Program-made: the position numbers and the translations under genes
The notes under the pieces: model-generated
Told to the model about the DNA's origin: nothing
The model's input: only the letters and a program-made list of their open reading frames with translations
Database searches by the model: none
In this document: positions 1-9,214 of the stretch, in pieces
Numbering within the stretch: the stretch's first letter is position 1
Layout of the letters: each line of letters starts with the position of its first letter
NCBI GenBank assembly: GCA_016285885.1
Contig: JAEERP010000012.1
Coordinates: forward strand, 1-64,000
Length of the DNA stretch: 64,000 bases
Source: Paludibacteraceae bacterium
GTDB taxonomy: Bacteria; Bacteroidota; Bacteroidia; Bacteroidales; Paludibacteraceae
Direction: 5' to 3'

Positions 1-1025
1 CGTTCGTCTTCGAGGGCGTCACCTACCGAGAGAGCAGGGAGTGGAACGATACGTTGCCTGCCGCTAACGGGGGCGATAGTATCCTTGCCTACCACCTGAC
101 CATCCACAAGAGCGTGGTGACGGAGAAACCGATCACTGCTGTGGACAGCTATACTTGGCAAGGCACTACCTACACGGAGGACGCCTCTTGGAACGATACG
201 TTGCAGACGGTCTTCGGTTGTGATAGCATCGTGCGCTACCACCTCACCATAGAGAAGGAGACGCCGAATCTTCAACTGACCGTTGAGGATGAACTGTACC
301 TTGTTCTGCCGGGCGGTTCCGAAACGATATCCTACGAACTCACGGGAGGTGAAGGCTCGAAGTACGAGGTGCGCTACAATGGTCAGACCATTAGCTCGGG
401 CGATGTCACCAACGACAGTACCGTCAGCCTGACTTGCCCGTCCAGCCTGGAACCGGGTGCCTACGAGGCCACGCTGGAGATGTGCGACAATGAGGGGAAC
501 TGCGCCGAGAAGGATTTCACCTTCAACGTGATGCGTCCGGACGACAAGCAGAAGAGCTTCTACGTGAAGGTGTGGAACGACGTGGTGATCTGCCGCAACG
601 GAGGTGGCGTGTTCCAGACCTTCCAATGGTACAAGGGACGTGAGAAATGCGAGACCGCTTCCCTGCAATACTTCAACGACGTCGCCTTGCTCGACGGGGA
701 GTACATGGTCTTCGTGACCGAAACCTCCGGCAAGAGCTACTTCATCGAGCCAATCCACTACGATGTGGTTGAGGCCACCTACACCATCACCGCCGAGCCT
801 AACGTGGTGGCAAAGGGTACGGAATTCACCTTGAAGGTTTCGGGTGTGGAGCCAGACGAGCTTGCGAACGCCCGCATTGTGGCCTACCATGCCAATGGGG
901 TGGTGGAGAAGATACTCGACGAGGTGGAGGAGCTGCAGACGATGCGCCTGAAGCCGGGCGAGTATGTCATCGTCCTGACGGTCAATGACGGTAAGAACGC
1001 CAACTGCAAGGTGCTGGTGAAATAG
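1..1025 (+). CDS. 3' part of a large repeat surface protein, probable T9SS cargo
   Basis: The reading frame is open at the left edge (codons from base 3), so only the C-terminal about 340 residues are present; a TTG at 54 is not a real start. Two copies of an about 45-residue unit ending in GCDSIVRYHLTI-like text are visible, with the internal pattern YTWQGTTYTEDASWNDTLQ. The remaining part, from the WNDVVICRNG segment to the terminal VLVK, matches the end of the 3264-aa protein at 20837-30631 in layout, including WNDVV and a final beta-rich domain of the por-secretion (type A) kind. It is therefore a paralogue of that adhesin about 20 kb away. The function is inferred to be a cell-surface or secreted repeat protein; no enzymatic motif is visible. 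A terminator follows at 1072-1100. Confidence 0.75.
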   Translation, partial: FVFEGVTYRESREWNDTLPAANGGDSILAYHLTIHKSVVTEKPITAVDSYTWQGTTYTEDASWNDTLQTVFGCDSIVRYHLTIEKETPNLQLTVEDELYLVLPGGSETISYELTGGEGSKYEVRYNGQTISSGDVTNDSTVSLTCPSSLEPGAYEATLEMCDNEGNCAEKDFTFNVMRPDDKQKSFYVKVWNDVVICRNGGGVFQTFQWYKGREKCETASLQYFNDVALLDGEYMVFVTETSGKSYFIEPIHYDVVEATYTITAEPNVVAKGTEFTLKVSGVEPDELANARIVAYHANGVVEKILDEVEELQTMRLKPGEYVIVLTVNDGKNANCKVLVK

Positions 1026-1071
1026 CTTGGATGGTAAAGAAACTGAGGCGTATTGCCCGACCGCCTAACAT

Positions 1072-1100
1072 GGAGGGGTGTTCGATGCCCCTCCTTTTTT
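1072..1100 (+). terminator. Rho-independent terminator
   Basis: The perfect 7-bp stem GGAGGGG/CCCCTCC has a 9-nt loop and is followed by six T. It lies 46 nt after the stop of the repeat surface protein. Confidence 0.85.
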
Positions 1101-1134
1101 CGTGTGGATGGCTCATGAAAAAAGGATGACATGG

Positions 1135-1165
1135 TTGCATACACCGCATAAATTCTTTATCTTTG
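1135..1165 (+). promoter_or_regulatory. Bacteroidetes-type promoter of sodB
   Basis: TTG at 1135-1137 and TATCTTTG at 1158-1165 are 20 nt apart and fit the Bacteroidetes sigma-ABfr consensus (TTTG/TTG, about 20 nt, TAnnTTTG). The predicted transcript start is near 1172, giving an untranslated leader of about 100 nt before the sodB ATG at 1274. Confidence 0.6.
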
Positions 1166-1273
1166 TCTTGCGCTGGGTTACTGATAACTCAGTGTTGATG
1201 TGGTAACCATAAGATGGATAGTGGGACAGGTTATCCCCTGCGCTCTCTTATTCAAACAAAAAACAATCATAAT

Positions 1274-1870
1274 ATGGCAACGAACAAATTTGAATTAATT
1301 ACCCTCCCTTATGCGGAGGAGGCTTTAGAACCTGTTATTAGCCGTCAAACGATTGCTTTCCACCATGGGAAGCATTTGCAGGCGTATGTGAATAACCTCA
1401 ACGCTTTGTTGGTAGACTCGGGTTTCGAGGAGATGCCTCTCGTCGACATCGTGAAAAAGGCCAATGGTGGTATCTTTAACAATGCTGGGCAGATTCTTAA
1501 CCACGAACTCTATTTCGGTCAGTTCTGTGCACCTAAGGAGAACAACCTGCCTTCGGGTGACATTGCCGCTGCTATCGATAGGGATTTCGGCTCGTTTGCC
1601 GCTTTCAAGGAGGAGTTCCAGAAGAAGGGCGCTACATTGTTCGGCTCGGGTTGGGTGTGGCTCTCTGCGGATGCTGATGGTAAGCTCGTCATCTCTCAGG
1701 AACAGAATGCGGGCAACCCTGTTCAACGTGGGCTGAATCCTTTGCTGACGTTCGATGTTTGGGAACATGCCTACTATATAGACTACCAAAACCGACGCCC
1801 TGACCACCTCTCTGCGCTATGGTCTATCATCAATTGGCAGGTTGTGGATCAACGTTACAATGCAAAATAA
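1274..1870 (+). CDS. sodB: Superoxide dismutase [Fe/Mn]
   Basis: A 198-aa cytoplasmic enzyme that dismutates superoxide to oxygen and hydrogen peroxide. It has the family length and the four metal ligands: the first His in FHHGKH (about residue 30), the His in NHELYF (about 77), and Asp and His in DVWEHAYY (about 160 and 164). The frame is open upstream to 1214, but ATG 1274 begins the family-typical MATNKFELITLPYA, so it is chosen as start. The metal (Fe, Mn or either) cannot be settled by eye. It is a single-gene unit with its own promoter; the leader of about 100 nt is long for a Bacteroidetes gene. Confidence 0.95.
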   Translation: MATNKFELITLPYAEEALEPVISRQTIAFHHGKHLQAYVNNLNALLVDSGFEEMPLVDIVKKANGGIFNNAGQILNHELYFGQFCAPKENNLPSGDIAAAIDRDFGSFAAFKEEFQKKGATLFGSGWVWLSADADGKLVISQEQNAGNPVQRGLNPLLTFDVWEHAYYIDYQNRRPDHLSALWSIINWQVVDQRYNAK

Positions 1871-2128
1871 TCATTGGCATACCTGATAGCGTCTCGTGAC
1901 GGGTAGAACCGGCGCTGTCGCTTGACTGTTCGTGAAATATTGCCAAAGATATAGTCACACCATCACGACACGAACTGCCGTATGATGGTGCCAAGGCGAT
2001 GTGCTCTTGATATGTGGACAGCCATGACTTCTTGCACAAATTGGTCGAGACAATGTGCGACGAACAGCCGGCGCCAAAGCCTAAGAAAAGGGAATGCCTC
2101 TGTGTCACGCTCTCATACCTCTTCTTGC
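1871..2128. other. Intergenic region without a recognised gene
   Basis: 258 bp lie between the convergent sodB and porP-like genes. No clear Rho-independent terminator is seen, apart from a CTTGCTT/AAGCAAG hairpin at 2124-2142 that overlaps the stop codon of the minus-strand gene. One plus frame is interrupted only by TGA codons and reads like degraded coding sequence, ending in a 32-codon ORF at 2053-2151. No function can be supported. Confidence 0.4.
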
Positions 2129-3028
2129 TTAGAAGAAGCAAGAGAGCATGATCTCATGCGTGTTGGATGGTAGGTTGTTGTACCTTCCTAGGTTGAGATC
2201 GTAGGTATAGCCCACACGAAACATGTCCCATTCGATGCCAAGCGTGAAAGCCATCATTGACATGTCGATAGGGTTGGAGAGGTCTGGCCTCCATGTCACG
2301 CCTCCCCAAATGAATCTCTTGTAGAATGCCATGGCGTTGACCTCCAAGATGTTGGTCTTGTGTTTGTGCATGTAAACCAATGCGGGAGCGATGTCGATAC
2401 GGTCGCACAACGGAATGAATCCTCTTCCGTAGAAGTAGAGGTGACGTCCCGATTGGAATGTCGTGGAGGAGTCGTTGATCAGGTGCGTGCAGGAGGCTCC
2501 CACCATCCAGTGCATGGAGGTGAACTCGACACCGAAGTTGAGGTCTGGCCTCACCTCCGTCGTCTTCTCCTTGACGTATGTGGTGCTACTGTTTCGCTCG
2601 GACTCATCTCTCATGATGTTCTCGTCAGGGTTGAAATACCCGAAATTCGCGCCACCGGACAAACCCAACGAGAGGATATATTTCTCCGTGATATCAAGGT
2701 GATAGGAGTAGACGAGCTGTGCGTTCGTCGTGCTATGAGCGACACCGAGGTTGTCATAGCTGACGGTAAGACCTAAGCTGGATTTGAACTGCTCGCTATA
2801 GCCTGAGATGTTGAACACACCTGTTTTCGGACTGTTTTTCACACCTGCCCATTGGAATCTGCCTAACAAGAAAGCGTCGAACTTCTCGTTGTTTCCTGTT
2901 CCTGCTGGATTGACATTGATCCTGGAGAAAAATTGTTGGGACAACATCAAATCTTGTTGCGCATGTAGCGTGGCGATGCAACATAGCGCTATACTAAGTG
3001 TGAGGACTTTAAGACTATTCTTATTCAT
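2129..3028 (-). CDS. PorP/SprF family type IX secretion membrane protein
   Basis: A 299-aa outer-membrane beta-barrel protein with a signal peptide (MNKNSLKV...LHAQQ). The mature start QQDLMLSQQFFSRINVNPA is the hallmark opening of the PorP/SprF family, which serves type IX secretion and the surface attachment or export of type B cargo. Alternating barrel strands run to the C-terminal phenylalanines. It is last in a three-gene operon: type B cargo, OmpA-like protein, then this gene 28 nt further on. This gene order is common in Bacteroidota, so the barrel probably serves the cargo encoded upstream. Which paralogue it is (core PorP or a cargo-specific SprF-like copy) cannot be told; the context favours cargo-specific. 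Confidence 0.9.
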   Translation of the reverse strand: MNKNSLKVLTLSIALCCIATLHAQQDLMLSQQFFSRINVNPAGTGNNEKFDAFLLGRFQWAGVKNSPKTGVFNISGYSEQFKSSLGLTVSYDNLGVAHSTTNAQLVYSYHLDITEKYILSLGLSGGANFGYFNPDENIMRDESERNSSTTYVKEKTTEVRPDLNFGVEFTSMHWMVGASCTHLINDSSTTFQSGRHLYFYGRGFIPLCDRIDIAPALVYMHKHKTNILEVNAMAFYKRFIWGGVTWRPDLSNPIDMSMMAFTLGIEWDMFRVGYTYDLNLGRYNNLPSNTHEIMLSCFF

Positions 3029-3056
3029 TGTTTCTAAATATATCGTTCTCTATTTG

Positions 3057-4562
3057 TCAATTTAATTTGATGACCTCTGCGCGACGGTTTCTTTGGTGCT
3101 CTTCTTCAGTCTTGGCGTTCTTGACGATAGGATGGTACTCTCCGTCCCCTCGTATCTGAAGCCTATCCAGCTTGACTCCCTTGAGCAATAGGTGGAAGCG
3201 AACCCACTCCGCACGCTTGAGCGATAATGCGTCGTTGTATTCGTATGTGCCTCGCTCGTCGGTATGTCCCACGATCAGGAACTTACTGTCTGGGTATGCG
3301 TTGATGAAGTCCAATACGATGAGTAGGTCTTTGTCGTAGGTTCCGTTCGGAATGTCTTTGTCGAACTCGAAATAGAAGATGCGCATGTTGTGCGTCGCAA
3401 ACACGTTCTGTGATAGACGAACGACGGAGTCTGGACGGCTCTTTAGCTTGTCGTCGAGCTGCTTGATCTTGCTGGCCTCCTCTTTGCTCGTCGGGTGAAC
3501 AGCAAGCCTATTGGCGCTCTCCGGTTTCTCTTCGACCGTGGTGGTGACAGGCTGTTGGGCTAGCTTATTAACCCTTGCGATCTCCTCCATGAACTCTTTT
3601 TGTTTATCCTCCACGGATGATGGCTTCGTCTCGTTGTTCCCTTGGCTCTCGTCATTGTCAGTAATGATGGTCAGTAGGGAATCGTTGCTCTCACCCTTTT
3701 GCGCGAGCTCCTTTACCTTTGCGATCTCCTCATCCAACTGTTCCTGTTGCTGCTTCTCCTGCTCGGAGGTCTTCTCCGCAAGGAGATGCTTTGTTTCCTT
3801 TGCGTTCACGTCAGCGTAGGTGCGTGGCGGGGTTGACTTGTATGCGTCTGCCACGTAGACATTGTATTTGCCTTCATCGGGTGTGTTGCCTACCTTCTTG
3901 GAGGAGGCGAAGGAGAGGGTGCCGTCAGGTCTTAGGTGAGGGTAGTTCTCGTCATCCTCCGTGTTGATGTTGTTGCCTAAACGTGATGGAATGCCCCATT
4001 CTCCGTCAGGGTCTTTCTTTACCTTCCAAATATCTAACTTTTTGGAGTTTAACATATTAGAGGCGAAATACATCTCTGTGCCATCTTCGTTTATGGTAGG
4101 ATTTAGGATGACGACGGAATCATTGGGCATGTATCTCCAGTTCGCATATGCCAGCACGGAGCCTGGGTACTTGTCCCTCTCCACTCCCGAACCTGCGATC
4201 TTAACGTCCTTGTCCATAATCCATTTGCCCTTCTTGTTCTGTTTAGCGGTAAAGAGCTTGCCGGCCTTGGAGTAGTATACCGTTCCTGTTTTGTCACAGT
4301 ATGCCACCTGACCATCCGGTTGGATGCGAGAGAACTCCTCCGTATAGGTTAGCGTTTTGACGGAACCGTCTTCGTTAAGCTCTGCGATGAAGGTGCTGTC
4401 ATGGCGAACCATGATCGCTTTCCCTTCTTTGTATGGGGAGAGTAGATCCTCTTCTCCGACGTTCTCTCCTCTGGAAAAGTTGAATCTCTGGCCACAAAAT
4501 CCATATTGGGAAAACATCAGCATTCCCGCAGTTAATAAGGTTAAAAATATCCGTTTCATCAT
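3057..4562 (-). CDS. OmpA-family protein with PD40-like beta-propeller repeats (PorE-like)
   Basis: A 501-aa envelope protein. A signal peptide ending near FSQYGFCG is followed by a region with PD40/WD40-like repeats (NPTINEDGTEMYFAS, ENYPHLRPDGTLSFAS; about residues 60-260). Next comes a charged, glutamine- and lysine-rich linker of about 110 residues, partly coiled-coil. The C-terminal OmpA domain has FEFDKD, VGHTDERG and the peptidoglycan-contact end RNRRAEV. The design resembles the P. gingivalis T9SS protein PorE, but the N-terminal TPR block usual in that protein is absent. It would tether the secretion or attachment assembly to peptidoglycan. It sits between the type B cargo gene (20 nt upstream) and the PorP/SprF gene (28 nt downstream). 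Confidence 0.85.
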   Translation of the reverse strand: MMKRIFLTLLTAGMLMFSQYGFCGQRFNFSRGENVGEEDLLSPYKEGKAIMVRHDSTFIAELNEDGSVKTLTYTEEFSRIQPDGQVAYCDKTGTVYYSKAGKLFTAKQNKKGKWIMDKDVKIAGSGVERDKYPGSVLAYANWRYMPNDSVVILNPTINEDGTEMYFASNMLNSKKLDIWKVKKDPDGEWGIPSRLGNNINTEDDENYPHLRPDGTLSFASSKKVGNTPDEGKYNVYVADAYKSTPPRTYADVNAKETKHLLAEKTSEQEKQQQEQLDEEIAKVKELAQKGESNDSLLTIITDNDESQGNNETKPSSVEDKQKEFMEEIARVNKLAQQPVTTTVEEKPESANRLAVHPTSKEEASKIKQLDDKLKSRPDSVVRLSQNVFATHNMRIFYFEFDKDIPNGTYDKDLLIVLDFINAYPDSKFLIVGHTDERGTYEYNDALSLKRAEWVRFHLLLKGVKLDRLQIRGDGEYHPIVKNAKTEEEHQRNRRAEVIKLN

Positions 4563-4582
4563 TTTAGTCTTTACCTTATCCG

Positions 4583-7500
4583 TTATTTTCTAAATACTTC
4601 TATAGTCCCTTTTACAACTCGTCCATCCTTTAGCGTGATGACATACATGTAAACGCCTGGTTCAGCTGTCTCGCCTCTGTAGATGCCGTCCCATCCGTCG
4701 TTGGAGTTGCAAACGATGTTCCCGTATCGGTCGTAAATGACAACCTTATATCCTGGCATGAAGTCATCATTGAAGCCATCCACCGTGTATGGGGTGAATA
4801 TGGTTGGGATCACGATGTTGTCTGCTAGCACGGCAGAGATCTTCCCGCTCGCGATGATTGGGCATGCACCGTTCTCTATCGTGACGTAGTAGGAGACATC
4901 TCCGTTTGGCATGTCGGAGTAGTATGATTCGTCAGTTGTGGAGAGAATGCGCTCATCTCCTTCGGCATCGACCGCATACCATGAGTATGGACCGATTACT
5001 GATTCTGTCGTCTCCGCCACTAAATCGATGGCTGATCCGTATTCGAACACTTTCGTCGTGGTCTTGATGCTCGCTTCCGCTGGATGAGCCACATGTACGT
5101 TGATGGAGTCTTTCTCTGAATCGGCGCATACGCTATCTCTGATCATCACCCAAGGTGAGGCGCTCTTGTCCAGGAACACTTTCCTTTCCGCCGTGTCTGT
5201 CACTAGGCTATCCCACCAGATGTAGCGGTAGTGATCGCCTGAGAGGACCTTGGCTGATAGGGTGATGGAGTCCGCTCCAGTTTGGCAGATGTCATACTCG
5301 TCGACGAACAATTGTACGGATAGTGCGTTGCGCACCTCTACGGTCGTGCTGTCCTCGACCCTTGGACATCTGTCGTAGAGGGAGGCTGCTTGTACCTTAT
5401 AGGTGGTCGTCGTCGCAGGTGTGATGTGTAGGGTGTCTGCCGTGGATTGATCGCTCCAAATGAATTGGCTGATCTGGTTGCCTAGCCTGTCCACCCGAAG
5501 GATTGTGCCCTCCGCTTGGGTCTCGCATATGATCTTCTGGTCGGCAAGCACATCGATGTCGATAGGGCGGTCAAGCGCAATTGACAGTGTGTCGGATTGT
5601 GTTGGGCATAACCCGTAGAATGACTGAGCGTTTACGACGTATGCCGTGTCGGTGGCAAGTACCATTATGGATGATTCTTTGCTGTCGTTCGCACTCCATG
5701 TGTAGGAGCGGATCTGTCCGTTCTCCACGATGGCGGATAACTGTATGGTGTCACCCAAACAAACCGTGTCTCTGCTTACTGTCAAGTGGATGGAAGGTAG
5801 TTGCTCGACAAATACCTTCTGCTCGTAGGAGACCATGATCTCCTCGTCCTTCTGGATGGCAATCCGAATGAAGGTGGTGGTGTCGAAGGTGATGTGTAGG
5901 GTGTCCTTCCCGCTCATGCCCTCGAGAGTCGTGTAGACGTCGTTCTCGTTTCTTTTGGTGGCCCATTCGATTTGGTAGCCTTCTGAGATCTTGCCTAGCT
6001 TGGTCTTGTCGATGGTGTAGGTCAATGCGCCATGGTTCGAGCAGATCGAATCGGTCCAGTTCGTCGGAGTGAGCTCGTTGCGTCTGAGAAGGATTGCTTG
6101 GGTCGTCTTGTCCGTGCCGCAAAGAGGTGCTCCCGCCTTCGCGTATGCGAGGAGGTCTCCTTTGGTGTCGGAGATCAACGCACGGAAATAGGCGAGTTTG
6201 GTTATGTCACTTGTCGACACGCTTACGAGTGTGTCTGTCGTAGGCTCTGACACGTTGCTCCATTGTATGGAGTCCGTGGAGATCTGATAGAGAAACATGT
6301 AATTGAATGCGTCACGCGTGTCAGGGGTTATCTTCAGATTGACCGTGTTGGATTTGATAGGCATGTCCCTGCTCTCCGTCCCATCGAAATGGAGCGTGAA
6401 GGTGGTTCCGCAATCCTTACCCACGTGGATTCTCTTGGATGCTGTCGCTTGCCCCTTGTCGGTGGCCTTGACGGTCAGTGTGAAGAAACCTTCCAAGTCA
6501 ATGTTGTTGATGATCAACTTGTTGTCGCTTGTGATCTGTGCCAACGCTTGGTTGTCCACCTCCCATTCCACCTCTTTCATCGTTGCGTTTTCAGGGTGGA
6601 TGTATAGGCTCAAATCAAGGGTGTCGCCATTGCTTACGCAAGCGCAGTTGGTGATTTCCATGGAGTCGATGTATACAGGATTCTCCAAATAGAGGTAGAT
6701 GGTCGTGTCCGCTTTTAGATCGTAGCTGCCATAGTGGTCACTTCCGTAGTGGAGGTTGTAGGAGTATTTGCCCTTCTCGCAGAAGATCTCCACTGTGCCG
6801 GTTGAATCTGTGTACGATGAGTTGTAGAACGTGCCGTTCTTTTGGATATCCAACAGGAGGTTGGAGGCTGGCTCATTGCTCTCTTTGTAGAGTGCGATGT
6901 ATTTGACATCGTACATCTTGGCGCCAGAAACCACCTCGAAGTTCAGATCGTAGTCTTTTACGATGAAGTCCCTCGCGATGTCGATGATGCGCAGCTGGTA
7001 GCGGCCTGGGCTCAGCAGATCGATGACCTGACCATCTGTGTTGGTTCTGATCATCTCGTGCGATAGGTCGTCGTAGTAGGTCTCCTGCATGAGCTTACCG
7101 TTGCTGTCGTATTTGTAGATGTTGGCGTTGACACCCTGCAGCAATTCCAGGTTGGCGTCCTTGACGGAGATGGTGACGGTACGTTTCACTGGAACTACGA
7201 TGTAGATGGTGGTGTCATTGCTTGAGCCGGTGTTCGGAATCTCGAAGAGCCGCGCATGGACACCCTTGAAGTCATAATCCTTCAACTCGTATGTGACGTA
7301 GTATTTGCCGTCTTCGCATATGGCCGGTTGGTCGAATATCCATGCGTCCTCAAATCCTTTATAATCCTTGACATGCTTGGAAACGATCCTTGCATATTTG
7401 GTGCTGTCGCTCTTATGGATATCCATGTTCATGATCTGAGGATAAACCAATCTTCCGTCGTGGAGGAATTGGAAGAACACGCGCTGTGTGTGTGGCGCTT

Positions 7501-9214
7501 TGTATTGGAAGTAGATGATCGTGTCGGACGTGAGCGAGAAGGTCTGCGTGTCGCCCATCGCCTCGTATGTATAGACGCCTTCCAAAAGGGAGTTGTGGTA
7601 TTTGCCCAAGCTGTCGGTTAAGAGCTCAATGGAGGATATGCCCACTAGTTGGTGTATGAACTGGCGTGACTCGAAGTTCTCCCCGTTGATGTCCTTCAAC
7701 TCGATCGTCAAGTTGTGGTATGGAGTCAACTTCGTCGTGGCATGAATCGTGGTGTCGAGCCCTGCGATGGTCAGACTCCTGTTGATCCTTTGCTCATAGT
7801 TTTTCTCTGTGAGATAGAAACTGTAGGTGTATCTTCCCTCTGGCAACGTGATGGCGTCTACGATGGTGTATTCGTCGTCTCCTTTCCGAGTGGATGGATA
7901 TCTGAAATAGATGTCACTGTTGTAGGAATCCCACACCAGGATCTCCTTGATGCTCTTTGGCTCGAATTGTTCCTTCCCATAGAAAAAGTCGAAGACGACT
8001 TTCTTCCCTTTCGTCGGGTCTACGTATACATATACGACGGTGTCTTGTGTGACGTTGAAATTTTTAATGGTGTCAGCCAAAGCGTAGATGTCCACCACTC
8101 CCTTGGCTTTGTAGAAGGCTAGACCATCTGCGTTGGACAATGATCCAACCGTTTTGTTGTTCGCCACTAATCTTACCACAACAGGTATGTCAGCTAAATG
8201 GGTAACGCTGTCTTTCACATCGATGGTGTGGATGGTGAGATTGAATGCCTCCTCTTCGTCGTCCTCTTCTTCGTCATCATCTTTGCCGTCTTCTCCGCCT
8301 CCTTCCGATCCTCCGTCATCTGGATTCTGAGATCCTGGAATGTCTTTTATGATGAAATCGTGCATGTTCCCTGTCAGAGGAAAGTTGTCGTCGAGCGTGA
8401 TGGTGTCGCTCAACCTTCCGTAGTCTTTTGTCTCAACGGAGACTACGAATGTGCCGGCGCAGAGCGACACAGGGGTGCTTGATCGGCTGGTCTCGTAGAA
8501 ACCATTGACGGACCTTGATCCTGGAGCTGGCGCCACATCCGCTGAACCATAGTGGTAGATGCTGTCTCCCGCTAAGTGCGTGACTTCAAACTCTTTCGTG
8601 TATATGGCGGTTTCTTTGCCGTTCTTGACGAACCTAAAGTTGAAACTGTGCGTGATTTGACCACTTGACACCTCCACTTCCTCGTTGATGTTCTCGTCCT
8701 CTAGGTGAACGGATACTTCCCCTTTGAAGGTGCTGAATATGTAATCTCCCTTCGGCAACAAGAATTGCAGTGTGCCTTCCTCATCGGAATACTTCTCGCT
8801 GATGAGCTTGTTGGGTTTGTCCGTGTAAACTTTATGGATGGTGGCCCTTTTGTCGGTCAACGGTGTTCCCTCGTCATCCTTGAAGGAGATTTGCAAGATC
8901 CTGTAATCCAAGTCGATCCATGTGTAACCGCCATTGGACATTTGGAAGGTGTCTTTGTTGTAATCTCCATAATCGAAACTATAGGTGTATGTGCCGGTTG
9001 GGAAAGTGGGGTCTACAACCCTTCCGTTCTCATCCGTGGTGTAGGTCTTGTATACTTCACCACCTTCTTTGTAAGTCGTTATCTCAAGGTTAGTGACCGC
9101 CTTGTTCCTGGAGTCGGAAATCTCGAAGATTAATATACCTTGTGATTGTACGTTCCCGATATGGAGGCATGAAAATACCCCGATCAAGAAAAGAAATCTG
9201 AATAAAAATTTCAT
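4583..9214 (-). CDS. Large T9SS type B cargo protein (gliding motility-associated C-terminal domain)
   Basis: A 1543-aa secreted protein. The signal peptide MKFLFRFLFLIGVFSCLHIG is followed by many short beta-sandwich units of the carboxypeptidase-regulatory/SpaA kind, in which phrases like GTVEIFCEKGKYSYNLHYG recur, interrupted near residue 300 by an acidic low-complexity stretch (KDDDEEEDDEEE). Ig-like and PKD-like units follow. The last about 85 residues (VIPTIFTPYTVDGFNDDF, YKVVIYDRYGNIV, WDGIYRGE, GVYMYVITLKDG) form a type B sorting domain. No enzyme motif is seen, so a structural or adhesive surface role is inferred. It leads the operon with the OmpA-like and PorP/SprF genes. A minus-strand TAAATTTG box at 9271-9278 is its best promoter candidate, without a clear -33 element. 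Confidence 0.9.
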   Translation of the reverse strand: MKFLFRFLFLIGVFSCLHIGNVQSQGILIFEISDSRNKAVTNLEITTYKEGGEVYKTYTTDENGRVVDPTFPTGTYTYSFDYGDYNKDTFQMSNGGYTWIDLDYRILQISFKDDEGTPLTDKRATIHKVYTDKPNKLISEKYSDEEGTLQFLLPKGDYIFSTFKGEVSVHLEDENINEEVEVSSGQITHSFNFRFVKNGKETAIYTKEFEVTHLAGDSIYHYGSADVAPAPGSRSVNGFYETSRSSTPVSLCAGTFVVSVETKDYGRLSDTITLDDNFPLTGNMHDFIIKDIPGSQNPDDGGSEGGGEDGKDDDEEEDDEEEAFNLTIHTIDVKDSVTHLADIPVVVRLVANNKTVGSLSNADGLAFYKAKGVVDIYALADTIKNFNVTQDTVVYVYVDPTKGKKVVFDFFYGKEQFEPKSIKEILVWDSYNSDIYFRYPSTRKGDDEYTIVDAITLPEGRYTYSFYLTEKNYEQRINRSLTIAGLDTTIHATTKLTPYHNLTIELKDINGENFESRQFIHQLVGISSIELLTDSLGKYHNSLLEGVYTYEAMGDTQTFSLTSDTIIYFQYKAPHTQRVFFQFLHDGRLVYPQIMNMDIHKSDSTKYARIVSKHVKDYKGFEDAWIFDQPAICEDGKYYVTYELKDYDFKGVHARLFEIPNTGSSNDTTIYIVVPVKRTVTISVKDANLELLQGVNANIYKYDSNGKLMQETYYDDLSHEMIRTNTDGQVIDLLSPGRYQLRIIDIARDFIVKDYDLNFEVVSGAKMYDVKYIALYKESNEPASNLLLDIQKNGTFYNSSYTDSTGTVEIFCEKGKYSYNLHYGSDHYGSYDLKADTTIYLYLENPVYIDSMEITNCACVSNGDTLDLSLYIHPENATMKEVEWEVDNQALAQITSDNKLIINNIDLEGFFTLTVKATDKGQATASKRIHVGKDCGTTFTLHFDGTESRDMPIKSNTVNLKITPDTRDAFNYMFLYQISTDSIQWSNVSEPTTDTLVSVSTSDITKLAYFRALISDTKGDLLAYAKAGAPLCGTDKTTQAILLRRNELTPTNWTDSICSNHGALTYTIDKTKLGKISEGYQIEWATKRNENDVYTTLEGMSGKDTLHITFDTTTFIRIAIQKDEEIMVSYEQKVFVEQLPSIHLTVSRDTVCLGDTIQLSAIVENGQIRSYTWSANDSKESSIMVLATDTAYVVNAQSFYGLCPTQSDTLSIALDRPIDIDVLADQKIICETQAEGTILRVDRLGNQISQFIWSDQSTADTLHITPATTTTYKVQAASLYDRCPRVEDSTTVEVRNALSVQLFVDEYDICQTGADSITLSAKVLSGDHYRYIWWDSLVTDTAERKVFLDKSASPWVMIRDSVCADSEKDSINVHVAHPAEASIKTTTKVFEYGSAIDLVAETTESVIGPYSWYAVDAEGDERILSTTDESYYSDMPNGDVSYYVTIENGACPIIASGKISAVLADNIVIPTIFTPYTVDGFNDDFMPGYKVVIYDRYGNIVCNSNDGWDGIYRGETAEPGVYMYVITLKDGRVVKGTIEVFRK

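Noticed and set aside
1830-2141. 103-codon minus-strand frame across the sodB/porP gap
   Set aside because: It overlaps the ends of two well-supported genes, has low-complexity unlike-protein content and no family motif.
1871-2151. TGA-only stops taken as selenocysteine codons
   Set aside because: No SECIS-like hairpin at the TGA codons, no selenoprotein family and no start codon; four TGA stops can occur by chance.
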